From assembly GCA_017937735.1 (NCBI GenBank), contig JAGBCZ010000028.1, forward strand, positions 1-12,325: a stretch of 12,325 nucleotides of DNA, read 5' to 3'. The translations under genes and the position numbers were made by a program. Origin of the DNA: Alphaproteobacteria bacterium. Lineage in GTDB: Bacteria > Pseudomonadota > Alphaproteobacteria > Rs-D84. Below the pieces are notes generated by a model. That model ran no database searches. It saw nothing but the letters and a program-made list of their open reading frames with translations, and had not been told where the DNA came from. Positions 7,457 through 12,325 of this stretch are shown in pieces (position 1 is the stretch's first letter; each line of letters begins with the position of its first letter).

Positions 7457-7484
7457 ATATAGTTATGCAAAAAATGTTTTCAAG
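7457..7484 (-). promoter_or_regulatory. Heat-shock (sigma-32-like) promoter of dnaK
   Basis: On the minus strand CTTGAA (7484-7479, within CCCCTTGAAAA) is followed after 16 bases by CTATAT (7462-7457). This resembles the alphaproteobacterial RpoH pattern, CTTG followed by a CYTATNT-like -10 box, although the bases flanking the -10 fit less well. The predicted start is about 25 bases before the ATG. No CIRCE inverted repeat is visible. Confidence 0.6.
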
Positions 7485-7502
7485 GGGCAATAGACACATT
7501 TT

Positions 7503-7535
7503 CTTAAAAAAAACCGCCCAAAACGGACGGTTGAT
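7503..7535 (-). terminator. Intrinsic terminator of rplY
   Basis: On the minus strand AACCGTCC and GGGCGGTT form an eight-pair stem with one G-U pair and a five-base loop, followed directly by a long T run. It separates rplY from the dnaK promoter. Confidence 0.8.
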
Positions 7536-7554
7536 TTTAAGAACTGTCAAAAGA

Positions 7555-8169
7555 CTATTTTTTAGAAGCAGCCATTGCAGCAGCCTTTGCTTTTTCGTCT
7601 TCTTCCATTGGCATTTTACCACCGATGATGGCAAATGCTAATTCTGCCTGGTGCAAGCCCAATTCGATACCTGCTGGCAATACCAAGTCAGAACCGTGAA
7701 CCACGTCACCAATTGTCAAGTTTGCCAAATCAATAACGATTTTTTCTGGCATAACATCAACCAAGCCACGTAATGCAACCTTACGTACAGCAAAGTTCAA
7801 TGTGCCGCCCAATTTTAATCCCTTGGATGTTTCAGCGTTGATAACTTCGACTGGAACAACAACGTTAACAGGCTTTTTAACATCAATACGTTTAAAGTCT
7901 GCATGGATTGGGGCATCAGATACTGGATGATATTGAATATCCATCAACATTGCATCTTCTGTACCTTGTGATGTTTTGATTTGGAATAATTTTGTCCGCA
8001 AACTTGGTGTTGTTAACAACATGCCAAATTCATGACCGTCCAATTCAATTGCGACAGGGGCTTTCTTTTCCCCATAGATAACTGCAGGGACGTTTTTGTT
8101 ATTGCGGATGCTACGTGCGGCCCCCTTGCCAGTACGTTCGCGAATTTCTGCGTTAATATTAATTGCCAT
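7555..8169 (-). CDS. rplY: 50S ribosomal protein L25 (long Ctc-type)
   Basis: This 204-residue protein has the two-domain form of bL25. The N-terminal 5S rRNA-binding domain (about 1-95) includes R-E-R-T-G-K-G-A-A-R, V-P-A-V-I-Y-G and D-I-Q-Y-H-P-V-S-D-A-P-I-H-A-D-F. The C-terminal TL5/Ctc domain includes K-G-L-K-L-G-G-T-L-N and ends in an Ala/Lys/Glu-rich tail. E. coli L25 is only about 95 residues, so this is the Ctc-like version usual in Alphaproteobacteria. It binds 5S rRNA in the central protuberance of the large subunit. AAGGAT precedes the ATG. The gene usually found next to it in such genomes, pth, is absent here; dnaK lies downstream beyond a terminator. Confidence 0.95.
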   Translation of the reverse strand: MAININAEIRERTGKGAARSIRNNKNVPAVIYGEKKAPVAIELDGHEFGMLLTTPSLRTKLFQIKTSQGTEDAMLMDIQYHPVSDAPIHADFKRIDVKKPVNVVVPVEVINAETSKGLKLGGTLNFAVRKVALRGLVDVMPEKIVIDLANLTIGDVVHGSDLVLPAGIELGLHQAELAFAIIGGKMPMEEDEKAKAAAMAASKK

Positions 8170-8203
8170 TTTTTATCCTTTTATAGCATTTTGTTTGTTA
8201 AAT

Positions 8204-8225
8204 CACAGCCTCCAAGGGTGCTGTG
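8204..8225 (-). promoter_or_regulatory. Leader hairpin of rplY
   Basis: CACAGC and GCTGTG form a perfect 6-bp stem around a 10-base loop that can form two further C-G pairs. It lies between the predicted rplY promoter and the ribosome-binding site, so it would be in the 5' leader. There is no T-run behind it, so it is not an obvious terminator. A regulatory role is speculative. Confidence 0.35.
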
Positions 8226-8234
8226 CGGGGCATA

Positions 8235-8262
8235 TTATTACCTAAAAACTTTGAAAAATCAA
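8235..8262 (-). promoter_or_regulatory. Putative rplY promoter
   Basis: TTGATT (8262-8257), a 16-base spacer, then TAATAA (8240-8235); an overlapping TAATAT needs 19 bases. The predicted start is near 8228, giving a leader of about 58 bases that contains the hairpin. It lies directly after the stop of the repeat-protein gene, where no good terminator is seen. Confidence 0.45.
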
Positions 8263-8268
8263 GAAGTT

Positions 8269-8820
8269 TTATCGCCATGTGGTTGGAATAGATTTATAAT
8301 CAGATAATTTAGAACATTTATAAAATGCATTTCCTACCTGATTTTGTGTTGCGTTTGGCCAAATTTCATACAAATATTTCCCATTTATCCGCGGCGAATT
8401 GCCATATAATTTGTTGTCACCATAGAACATCTGTGTAAACATATCTGTCTGGGCTGCCCCTGTTAAGTCGCCAAAAACATTTTCATCAATCCCAGACAAT
8501 TTCGTACATCCATAAAATGTCTGACTGAACATACCTGATGCCGGTGCGCCACTAATTCCTGCGAACAATCCGGCTGGCACATTTTGACGTAATTTTGAAC
8601 ATCTATAAAAAGTTCCAGCAGCAGACATCATAAACGAAAATGTATCAGAATCAGTAATCGTCAAATAAAACGGATAATTTTGCTGGACTACCTCGACTTC
8701 TTTTATCAATGTATCAAATGCCAGTTTGGTTGCAACGGTGTCAGCGGCATTTTCTGTGGCGTATGCACTGTTGCCATAATTATGTTCCAACAATTCATGA
8801 ACATATCTCACACTAAGCAT
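8269..8820 (-). CDS. Secreted FY-x-x-x-KL repeat protein (BspA-like), 5' end frameshifted
   Basis: The frame from the ATG at 8820 gives 183 residues. Residues 71-175 hold four imperfect repeats beginning F-Y-R-C-S-K-L (71), F-Y-G-C-T-K-L (102), F-Y-G-D-N-K-L (132) and F-Y-K-C-S-K-L (167), with segments such as N-V-F-G-D-L-T-G-A between them. This layout resembles the BspA-type leucine-rich repeats of bacterial surface proteins. The ATG at 8820 lacks a credible ribosome-binding site and a signal peptide. An ATG at 8873 begins M-R-K-I-I-S-F-F, a typical signal-peptide start, but is one base out of frame because of a T7 tract. With T8 the two frames join into a 201-residue secreted protein. The gene may be phase-variable, a recent pseudogene or a read error. 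The repeat assignment is moderate and the function unknown. Confidence 0.6.
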   Translation of the reverse strand: MLSVRYVHELLEHNYGNSAYATENAADTVATKLAFDTLIKEVEVVQQNYPFYLTITDSDTFSFMMSAAGTFYRCSKLRQNVPAGLFAGISGAPASGMFSQTFYGCTKLSGIDENVFGDLTGAAQTDMFTQMFYGDNKLYGNSPRINGKYLYEIWPNATQNQVGNAFYKCSKLSDYKSIPTTWR

Positions 8821-8873
8821 GTCCGGCAGACATATAAAACAGGCCCAATAAAAAAACTAATAATCTTTCTCAT
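8808..8873 (-). other. Out-of-frame signal-peptide start of the repeat protein
   Basis: The ATG at 8873-8871 lies eight bases after the stop of the 65-residue secreted protein. It encodes M-R-K-I-I-S-F-F and then, after the T7 tract, leaves the repeat-protein frame and stops after 21 codons. One added T would instead read F-Y-W-A-C-F-I-C-L-P-D-M-L-S-V-R-Y-V-H-E into the repeat protein. The hydrophobic stretch after basic residues supports a signal peptide. Confidence 0.5.
8850..8856 (-). repeat. T7 homopolymer tract near the start codon (possible slippage site)
   Basis: Seven T on the minus strand, 14 bases after the A of the upstream ATG start codon. The tract separates the signal-peptide frame from the body of the repeat protein. 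A length change of +1 restores one continuous frame. Confidence 0.6.
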
Positions 8874-8881
8874 AGTACTTT

Positions 8882-9079
8882 TTATTCTGGGGATGGTAAT
8901 GGTTGGGTAGGCACTTTGAATGAACCGGTTACAGTATATTCGCCAGCTAGCGTCTGTTTTGTATCCGCAGAAACACCAACGCGCGTTTCAATAGCTTCGT
9001 TTACATAATTGGTAGATGGAATAGCAGCCCAAACAGGCAATACAAAAAACGCCGTCAAAAAAGTGACGATAATATGCAT
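8882..9079 (-). CDS. Small secreted protein, 65 residues
   Basis: The ATG at 9079 gives 65 residues. A longer reading from a TTG at 9136 would bury the signal peptide and starts inside the gap after rsmD. Residues 1-18 are a plausible Sec signal: a hydrophobic core followed by V-W-A, with cleavage likely after A18. The mature part begins A-I-P-S-T-N-Y-V-N-E-A-I-E-T-R and ends in a Pro-rich tail. The S-x-x-Y-V-x-E segment resembles S-V-R-Y-V-H-E in the downstream repeat protein, whose upstream start codon is only eight bases away, so the pair is probably one transcript. The ribosome-binding site (GAGGGA) is rather far from the ATG. It could be a complete small protein or the remaining N-terminal module of a longer one. 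Function is not recognised. Confidence 0.5.
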   Translation of the reverse strand: MHIIVTFLTAFFVLPVWAAIPSTNYVNEAIETRVGVSADTKQTLAGEYTVTGSFKVPTQPLPSPE

Positions 9080-9141
9080 TAGATTCTGGTCTTCCCTCGT
9101 TGTTTTAAGATATCCTACAAAAAAAGGACAAGCCAACGCAA

Positions 9142-9702
9142 CTATATTTTTGCAAGAATCAAAAATCTGGCACGACCATATGTTTTATCCCGCAGGATTT
9201 GCCACTTTTGTTCATTTGGCGCAGAAAAGTTAGACGCTTCTTGTTCCCAGACAACGATTGTGCCTTTGCGAACGATTTTCCCCAGTCGTCTAACAAACGC
9301 CACGCCCAAATTAGCCAAGGGATATGGTGGGTCAACAAATATAACGTCTGATATTACGGCCCATCTTGGAATTGCAGCAATTGCATCCCCATGATATGTC
9401 TGCGCACGTCCACCAATGGACAGCATCGCCAAATTACTGCGCACTGTCTGTATAGATTTATACGCAACATCTGTAAATAAAACCTGTGCATGTGGATATC
9501 GTGACAGACATTCTATTCCCAATGATCCGCTGCCTGCAAACGCATCCCAAACATTAAATTGTGCATACGTATCTGTTATTATACCTTCCAGCATGTTAAA
9601 TAATGCAATTCGTGCCATGTTTTGTGTTGGGCGTGCGTCTGCCGGCAGGTTTAATTTTCTGCCATGATAAATTCCAGAAATAATTTGCAATTTTGAATCC
9701 AT
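9142..9702 (-). CDS. rsmD: 16S rRNA (guanine-966-N2)-methyltransferase RsmD
   Basis: This 186-residue protein matches the RsmD length. The SAM-binding motif is D-A-F-A-G-S-G-S-L-G-I-E (53-64) and the catalytic N-methyltransferase motif is D-P-P-Y (124-127). The N-terminal R-G/K-loop region with R-P-T (24-26) and A-L-F-N-M-L is also typical. The enzyme methylates N2 of G966 in 16S rRNA during small-subunit assembly. There is no Shine-Dalgarno sequence before the ATG, and the predicted promoter places the transcript start at or one base before the ATG, so translation may be leaderless. It lies divergent from tadA across 17 bases. Confidence 0.93.
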   Translation of the reverse strand: MDSKLQIISGIYHGRKLNLPADARPTQNMARIALFNMLEGIITDTYAQFNVWDAFAGSGSLGIECLSRYPHAQVLFTDVAYKSIQTVRSNLAMLSIGGRAQTYHGDAIAAIPRWAVISDVIFVDPPYPLANLGVAFVRRLGKIVRKGTIVVWEQEASNFSAPNEQKWQILRDKTYGRARFLILAKI

Positions 9703-9712
9703 ACTGTAAAGT
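9685..9712 (+). promoter_or_regulatory. tadA promoter (leaderless configuration)
   Basis: TTGCAA (9685-9690, inside the start of rsmD), a 16-base spacer, then TAAAGT (9707-9712). Seven bases separate it from the tadA ATG, so the +1 would be about 9719-9720. It mirrors the rsmD promoter, and the two -10 boxes overlap by three bases. Confidence 0.45.
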
Positions 9713-9737
9713 ATAAACTATGAAATTTATGAATCAA
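9710..9737 (-). promoter_or_regulatory. rsmD promoter (leaderless configuration)
   Basis: TTGATT (9737-9732, inside the start of tadA), a 16-base spacer, then TATACT (9715-9710). Seven bases separate the -10 box from the rsmD ATG, so the +1 would fall at about 9703-9702. It overlaps the tadA promoter. Confidence 0.5.
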
Positions 9738-10166
9738 GCCATTGTTTTAGCAAAACGTGCTTTTTTACACGATGATGTGCCAATCGGTGCAGTGATTGTT
9801 CGTGATGGCAAAGTTGTTGCGCGTGGTGAAAATCAAGTGCAATTACGCAAAAATCCAACATTACACGCAGAAATTGTTGCAATAAATCGTGCATGTAAAA
9901 AACTGGGGACTAAATTTTTAGATAACTGCGATATTTATATATCTTTGGAACCATGCGCCATGTGTGCCACAGCGATATCATTGGCCAGAATTAAAAATAT
10001 TTACTTTGCAGCCACAGATGAAAAAGGCGGGGGCATAACATCAAACGCCCGTATTTATGAAACAGACAAACATCTGTGGAAGCCGAACGTTTATCAGACA
10101 CATGAATACGCCGAACAATCCGCCCAATTATTAAGAGATTTTTTTGCAACACGCAGAAAAAAATAA
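9720..10166 (+). CDS. tadA: tRNA-specific adenosine deaminase TadA
   Basis: This 148-residue cytidine/deoxycytidylate deaminase-fold protein has zinc ligands H49 (in H-A-E) and C79 and C82 (in P-C-A-M-C), with E51 as the proton shuttle. V-P-I-G-A-V-I-V near residue 20 and S-L-A-R-I-K near 87 also match TadA. The enzyme converts A34 to inosine in the anticodon of tRNA-Arg(ACG). The K-G-G-G-I-T-S-N-A-R segment and the C-terminal Q-L-L-R-D-F-F-A-T-R-R resemble alphaproteobacterial TadA. The first ATG is chosen; a second in-frame ATG three codons on is possible. Neither has a Shine-Dalgarno sequence. A different nucleoside deaminase of the same fold is the main alternative. Confidence 0.88.
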   Translation: MKFMNQAIVLAKRAFLHDDVPIGAVIVRDGKVVARGENQVQLRKNPTLHAEIVAINRACKKLGTKFLDNCDIYISLEPCAMCATAISLARIKNIYFAATDEKGGGITSNARIYETDKHLWKPNVYQTHEYAEQSAQLLRDFFATRRKK

Positions 10167-10187
10167 AAACCGGTGATTACCGGTTTT
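10166..10187. terminator. Bidirectional terminator between tadA and gpmI
   Basis: AAAACCGGT and ACCGGTTTT form a perfect 9-bp stem around GATT. T-rich sequence follows on both strands. The two convergent genes are 23 bases apart, and this hairpin fills nearly all of that gap. The last base of the tadA stop codon is the first base of the stem. Confidence 0.75.
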
Positions 10188-10189
10188 AT

Positions 10190-11662
10190 TTAAATCAAAC
10201 TATGTCCTGTCATATCGGCTGGTTTTTCAATATTTAAAATTTTCAATATTGTTGGTGCGATATCTGCGAGGGTTCCATTGTGTACAGTGTTTATGTTGCC
10301 ACCAACCACAATAAAGTTCACAGGATTTGTCGTATGCGCAGTCCATGGTGTATTTGTCTTTGAATCAACCATTTGTTCTGCGTTGCCATGGTCGGCTGTT
10401 ATCAAAACAACCCCGCCCAAGTCCAAAACAGCCGGCACCAAACGTGCCAATTGTGCATCCAGTGTTTCCATTGCACATACTGTTGCATCGATATTGCCCG
10501 TATGCCCAACCATGTCACCGTTTGCATAATTCAAAATTATAACGTCATAATCGGCCAGTACTGGCAGTAATTTATCTGTAATTTCAACTGCTGACATTTC
10601 TGGTTTTAAATCAAATGTTGCGACATTTGGTGATGGAATTAAAATTTTATGTTCGCCATTAAAGTCTATATTCCGTTCTGCATCAAAAAAGTATGTAACG
10701 TGATTGTATTTTTCTGTTTCAGATATTCGTAATTGGCGCAAACCATTTTCTGCCAACACGTCCCCTAGTGTATTTTGTACGGATTCATCTGGTAACAGTG
10801 CAGGGCATGTTTCGTTTAAGCCTTCGCCGTATTGTGAAAAACACAATATTGTTGCATTTGTCTTTATTATTTGGCGCATAATCTGTCTGGCACGGTCACT
10901 GCGATAGTTGCCAAAAACAAAGCCGTCTTTATCTGTAATTGGCATGTCGCCTGCAATGACGATTGGTTTGATAAATTCGTCTGTTTCGCCATGTTCGTAT
11001 GCGATATTTAATGCAGAATCAATATCAGGTGCAGTCATATCTGATTTTGCCAGTGCGATTGCATCAAATGCCAACTGTGTGCGTTCGTTGTTATTATTTC
11101 TATCCATGGCATAGTATCTGCCAGATAACGTGCCGAAAGCAACCTTGTTGTTTGCAATTTCAGATGATAATTGTTTCTTTATTAAATCGATATATTGTCT
11201 TGCGGATTGTGGCGGTGTATCGCGTCCATCTGCGATAAAGTGCAAAAACACACGCAGACCTGCATCTGCAATACGCTTTACAATAACAATTATATCATTT
11301 ATATCAGAATGTACACGACCGTCAGACATTAAGCCAGCAACATGAACAACCCCGCCAGATTGTTTGATGTGATGGATGAAATCGCTTAATGGTAAATTTG
11401 TTTCCCAGTTTTCCAGTTGAAACCGGCGTAAAAACTGATTTACTATACGACCAGAACCGATTGTGATATGGCCAACCTCGGAATTTCCCATAACGCCATC
11501 TGGCAACCCCACAGCAGTACCGCTGGCCAGTAATTGTGAATGTGGATATGTGTCTAATAAACTATCAAAAAAAGGCATCTTTGCAGTTGCTACCGCATTG
11601 TTTTTTGAATCTGTGTTTATTCCAACGCCGTCCATAATACACAACACAACAGGTTTTGTCAT
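10190..11662 (-). CDS. gpmI: 2,3-bisphosphoglycerate-independent phosphoglycerate mutase
   Basis: This 490-residue protein is slightly shorter than E. coli GpmM (514). It interconverts 3- and 2-phosphoglycerate in glycolysis and gluconeogenesis through a phosphoserine intermediate, using two Mn ions. Metal and phosphate motifs appear in order: M-D-G-V-G (10-14, D11 a metal ligand), M-G-N-S61-E-V-G-H (catalytic Ser61), A-D-G-R-D-T-P-P near 145, Y-R-S-D-R-A-R-Q-I near 255, N-G-D-M-V-G-H-T-G-N, and A-D-H-G-N-A-E-Q-M near the C-terminus. Purine-rich AAAGGAAAGGAT precedes the ATG. It converges with tadA and diverges from the XRE gene. Confidence 0.96.
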   Translation of the reverse strand: MTKPVVLCIMDGVGINTDSKNNAVATAKMPFFDSLLDTYPHSQLLASGTAVGLPDGVMGNSEVGHITIGSGRIVNQFLRRFQLENWETNLPLSDFIHHIKQSGGVVHVAGLMSDGRVHSDINDIIVIVKRIADAGLRVFLHFIADGRDTPPQSARQYIDLIKKQLSSEIANNKVAFGTLSGRYYAMDRNNNNERTQLAFDAIALAKSDMTAPDIDSALNIAYEHGETDEFIKPIVIAGDMPITDKDGFVFGNYRSDRARQIMRQIIKTNATILCFSQYGEGLNETCPALLPDESVQNTLGDVLAENGLRQLRISETEKYNHVTYFFDAERNIDFNGEHKILIPSPNVATFDLKPEMSAVEITDKLLPVLADYDVIILNYANGDMVGHTGNIDATVCAMETLDAQLARLVPAVLDLGGVVLITADHGNAEQMVDSKTNTPWTAHTTNPVNFIVVGGNINTVHNGTLADIAPTILKILNIEKPADMTGHSLI

Positions 11663-11690
11663 ATAATAATCCTTTCCTTTGTCGCATTAC

Positions 11691-11719
11691 AGGGTACCAC
11701 AACTGTTTTTTAATTGCAA
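11691..11719 (-). promoter_or_regulatory. gpmI promoter
   Basis: TTGCAA (11719-11714), a 17-base spacer, then TACCCT (11696-11691), preceded by TGG as an extended -10. The predicted start is about 22 bases before the ATG. The palindromic TTGCAA also serves the divergent XRE gene. Confidence 0.4.
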
Positions 11720-11749
11720 AAATAAAAGAAAATATGTACTCTGAACAGT
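11702..11749. repeat. Inverted repeat flanking the XRE/gpmI promoters
   Basis: ACTGTT (11702-11707) and AACAGT (11744-11749) are perfect inverted arms 36 bases apart, surrounding the shared -35 element. They could be half-sites for the neighbouring XRE regulator. Six-base arms this far apart may also arise by chance. Confidence 0.25.
11714..11742 (+). promoter_or_regulatory. XRE gene promoter
   Basis: TTGCAA (11714-11719), a 17-base spacer, then TACTCT (11737-11742). The predicted start is about 28 bases before the ATG. The -10 box is a moderate match. Confidence 0.35.
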
Positions 11750-11777
11750 GCAATAAATAAATTAAAGGACGGAAAGT

Positions 11778-12197
11778 ATGAGCAGAAGACCATTTGTAAC
11801 CACTGCCACAGACGAACATATTGCACAACGTATGCAATTGCGCCGTATGATGATGGGACTGTCGCAGAAAGATTTGGCCCAGTTATGTGGCGTAACGTTT
11901 CAGCAAATACAAAAATATGAATCCGCAGGGAATCGTATTTCTGCATCTCGTTTATTTGATTTAAGTGTTGCGTTACAAACACCAATTGAATTTTTCTTTC
12001 ACGGTCTGCCGGGGCATATTGAACGTGAACAGCGTAATGGCAAGTTGCCCAAGAATTACGTCAGTGATCAATCAGCAGATGATCCATTAAGCAAAAACGA
12101 ATCGTTACGATTGATAAATTTGTACTGGAAATTGCCCAGCGATAAACAACGCAGTATAGTAATGAACTTGTTACAAGTATTAAATGGACAGGAATAA
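11778..12197 (+). CDS. XRE-family helix-turn-helix transcriptional regulator
   Basis: This 139-residue protein has a Cro/CI-type DNA-binding domain at about 16-72: L-R-R-M-M-M-G-L-S-Q-K-D-L-A, then the recognition-helix region G-V-T-F-Q-Q-I-Q-K-Y-E, then I-S-A-S-R-L-F-D-L-S-V-A-L. A tail of about 65 residues, starting after F-F-F-H-G-L and including L-I-N-L-Y-W-K-L-P, follows. This layout is common among small alphaproteobacterial XRE regulators. The target is unknown; autoregulation and control of divergent gpmI are possible because the promoters touch. AAGGAC/GGAAAG precedes the ATG. It is followed by a strong terminator. Confidence 0.85.
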   Translation: MSRRPFVTTATDEHIAQRMQLRRMMMGLSQKDLAQLCGVTFQQIQKYESAGNRISASRLFDLSVALQTPIEFFFHGLPGHIEREQRNGKLPKNYVSDQSADDPLSKNESLRLINLYWKLPSDKQRSIVMNLLQVLNGQE

Positions 12198-12200
12198 AAT

Positions 12201-12229
12201 AAAAATCCCAGCAATCTGGGATTTTTTTT
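12201..12229. terminator. Terminator of the XRE gene, facing the tRNA gene
   Basis: An 11-bp perfect stem (12201-12211 with 12216-12226) with core TCCCAG/CTGGGA and loop CAAT is followed by further T. It starts four bases after the XRE stop. On the minus strand it is followed by a T-rich run, so it may also end the tRNA-Leu transcript. Confidence 0.85.
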
Positions 12230-12236
12230 AATACAG

Positions 12237-12323
12237 TGGTGGGGATAGTGGGACTCGAACCCACACGGTCGCAATGACCAAAGGATTTTAAGTCCTCAGC
12301 GTCTACCATTCCGCCATATCCCC
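12237..12323 (-). tRNA. tRNA-Leu(UAA)
   Basis: The acceptor stem GGGGATA/TATCCCC pairs perfectly over 7 bp, followed by discriminator A and an encoded CCA. The anticodon stem GAGGA/TCCTT encloses the loop CTTAAAA with anticodon TAA. A long class II variable arm (GGTC-ATTGC-GACC) is typical of tRNA-Leu. The T arm is GTGGG-TTCGAGT-CCCAC. It reads UUA (and UUG by wobble), codons common in these genes. The gene lies fully inside the window. Confidence 0.95.
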
Positions 12324-12325
12324 GA

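Noticed and set aside
8245..8270. AAAACTT/AAGTTTT inverted repeat after the repeat-protein stop, considered as a terminator
   Set aside because: The stem has one G-C pair with a 12-base loop, and it overlaps the predicted rplY promoter. It is too weak to call.
9080..9136. 19-residue extension of the small secreted protein from a TTG at 9136
   Set aside because: It would place the signal peptide internally, and the TTG has no ribosome-binding site.
9080..9141. Promoter-like strings and a second T7 run between rsmD and the small secreted gene
   Set aside because: Several poor matches compete and none is clearly better. The T7 run is non-coding, so it cannot act as a frame switch.
11710..11985. 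91-codon frame antisense to the XRE gene and its promoter region
   Set aside because: It overlaps the HTH domain of a clear gene and shows no family features. The hydrophobic-looking stretches come from the complement of coding sequence.

Overview
The window looks like chromosomal DNA of an AT-rich alphaproteobacterium. The L25 (Ctc-type) protein, the DnaK, the TadA with its KGGG insert region, and the XRE regulator with a long C-terminal tail all read as alphaproteobacterial. The low GC, the very tight gene spacing and the secreted FY-x-x-x-KL repeat protein suggest an uncultured, host- or gut-associated lineage. That placement is inference, because no rRNA is present. I see no phage, transposase, integrase or CRISPR array.

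Layout, left to right. The 5' part of a radical SAM gene (-) runs off the left edge. An apparent operon (-) follows: a membrane-anchored LysM protein, then an M49 (DPP III-like) metallopeptidase. Divergent from it is a phosphofructokinase-family gene (+). A palindromic bidirectional terminator separates that gene from a minus-strand block holding two small unusual acyl carrier proteins, dnaK behind a heat-shock-like promoter, and rplY (L25). Next come a secreted repeat protein whose signal-peptide start is out of frame across a T7 tract, a 65-residue secreted protein, and rsmD. tadA (+) diverges from rsmD across only 17 bases. gpmI (-) converges on tadA across another bidirectional terminator. 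An XRE regulator (+) diverges from gpmI. A tRNA-Leu(UAA) gene (-) closes the window.

Most genes are housekeeping: glycolysis (phosphofructokinase family, GpmI), protein folding (DnaK) and translation (L25, RsmD, TadA, tRNA-Leu). The accessory interest lies in four places: the two ACPs, one with a cysteine-rich tail; the phosphofructokinase with an Asn where the family has its Mg-binding Asp; the HEXXH-type M49 peptidase co-transcribed with a LysM protein; and the secreted-protein pair at 8269-9079 with its possible slippage switch.

Regulatory architecture is very compact. All three divergent pairs have overlapping or shared promoter elements. The rsmD/tadA pair appears to give two leaderless transcripts. 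Both convergent pairs that end on a shared hairpin (4540-4579 and 10166-10187) have stop codons in or touching the hairpin. Promoters and terminators were called by eye and are untested.
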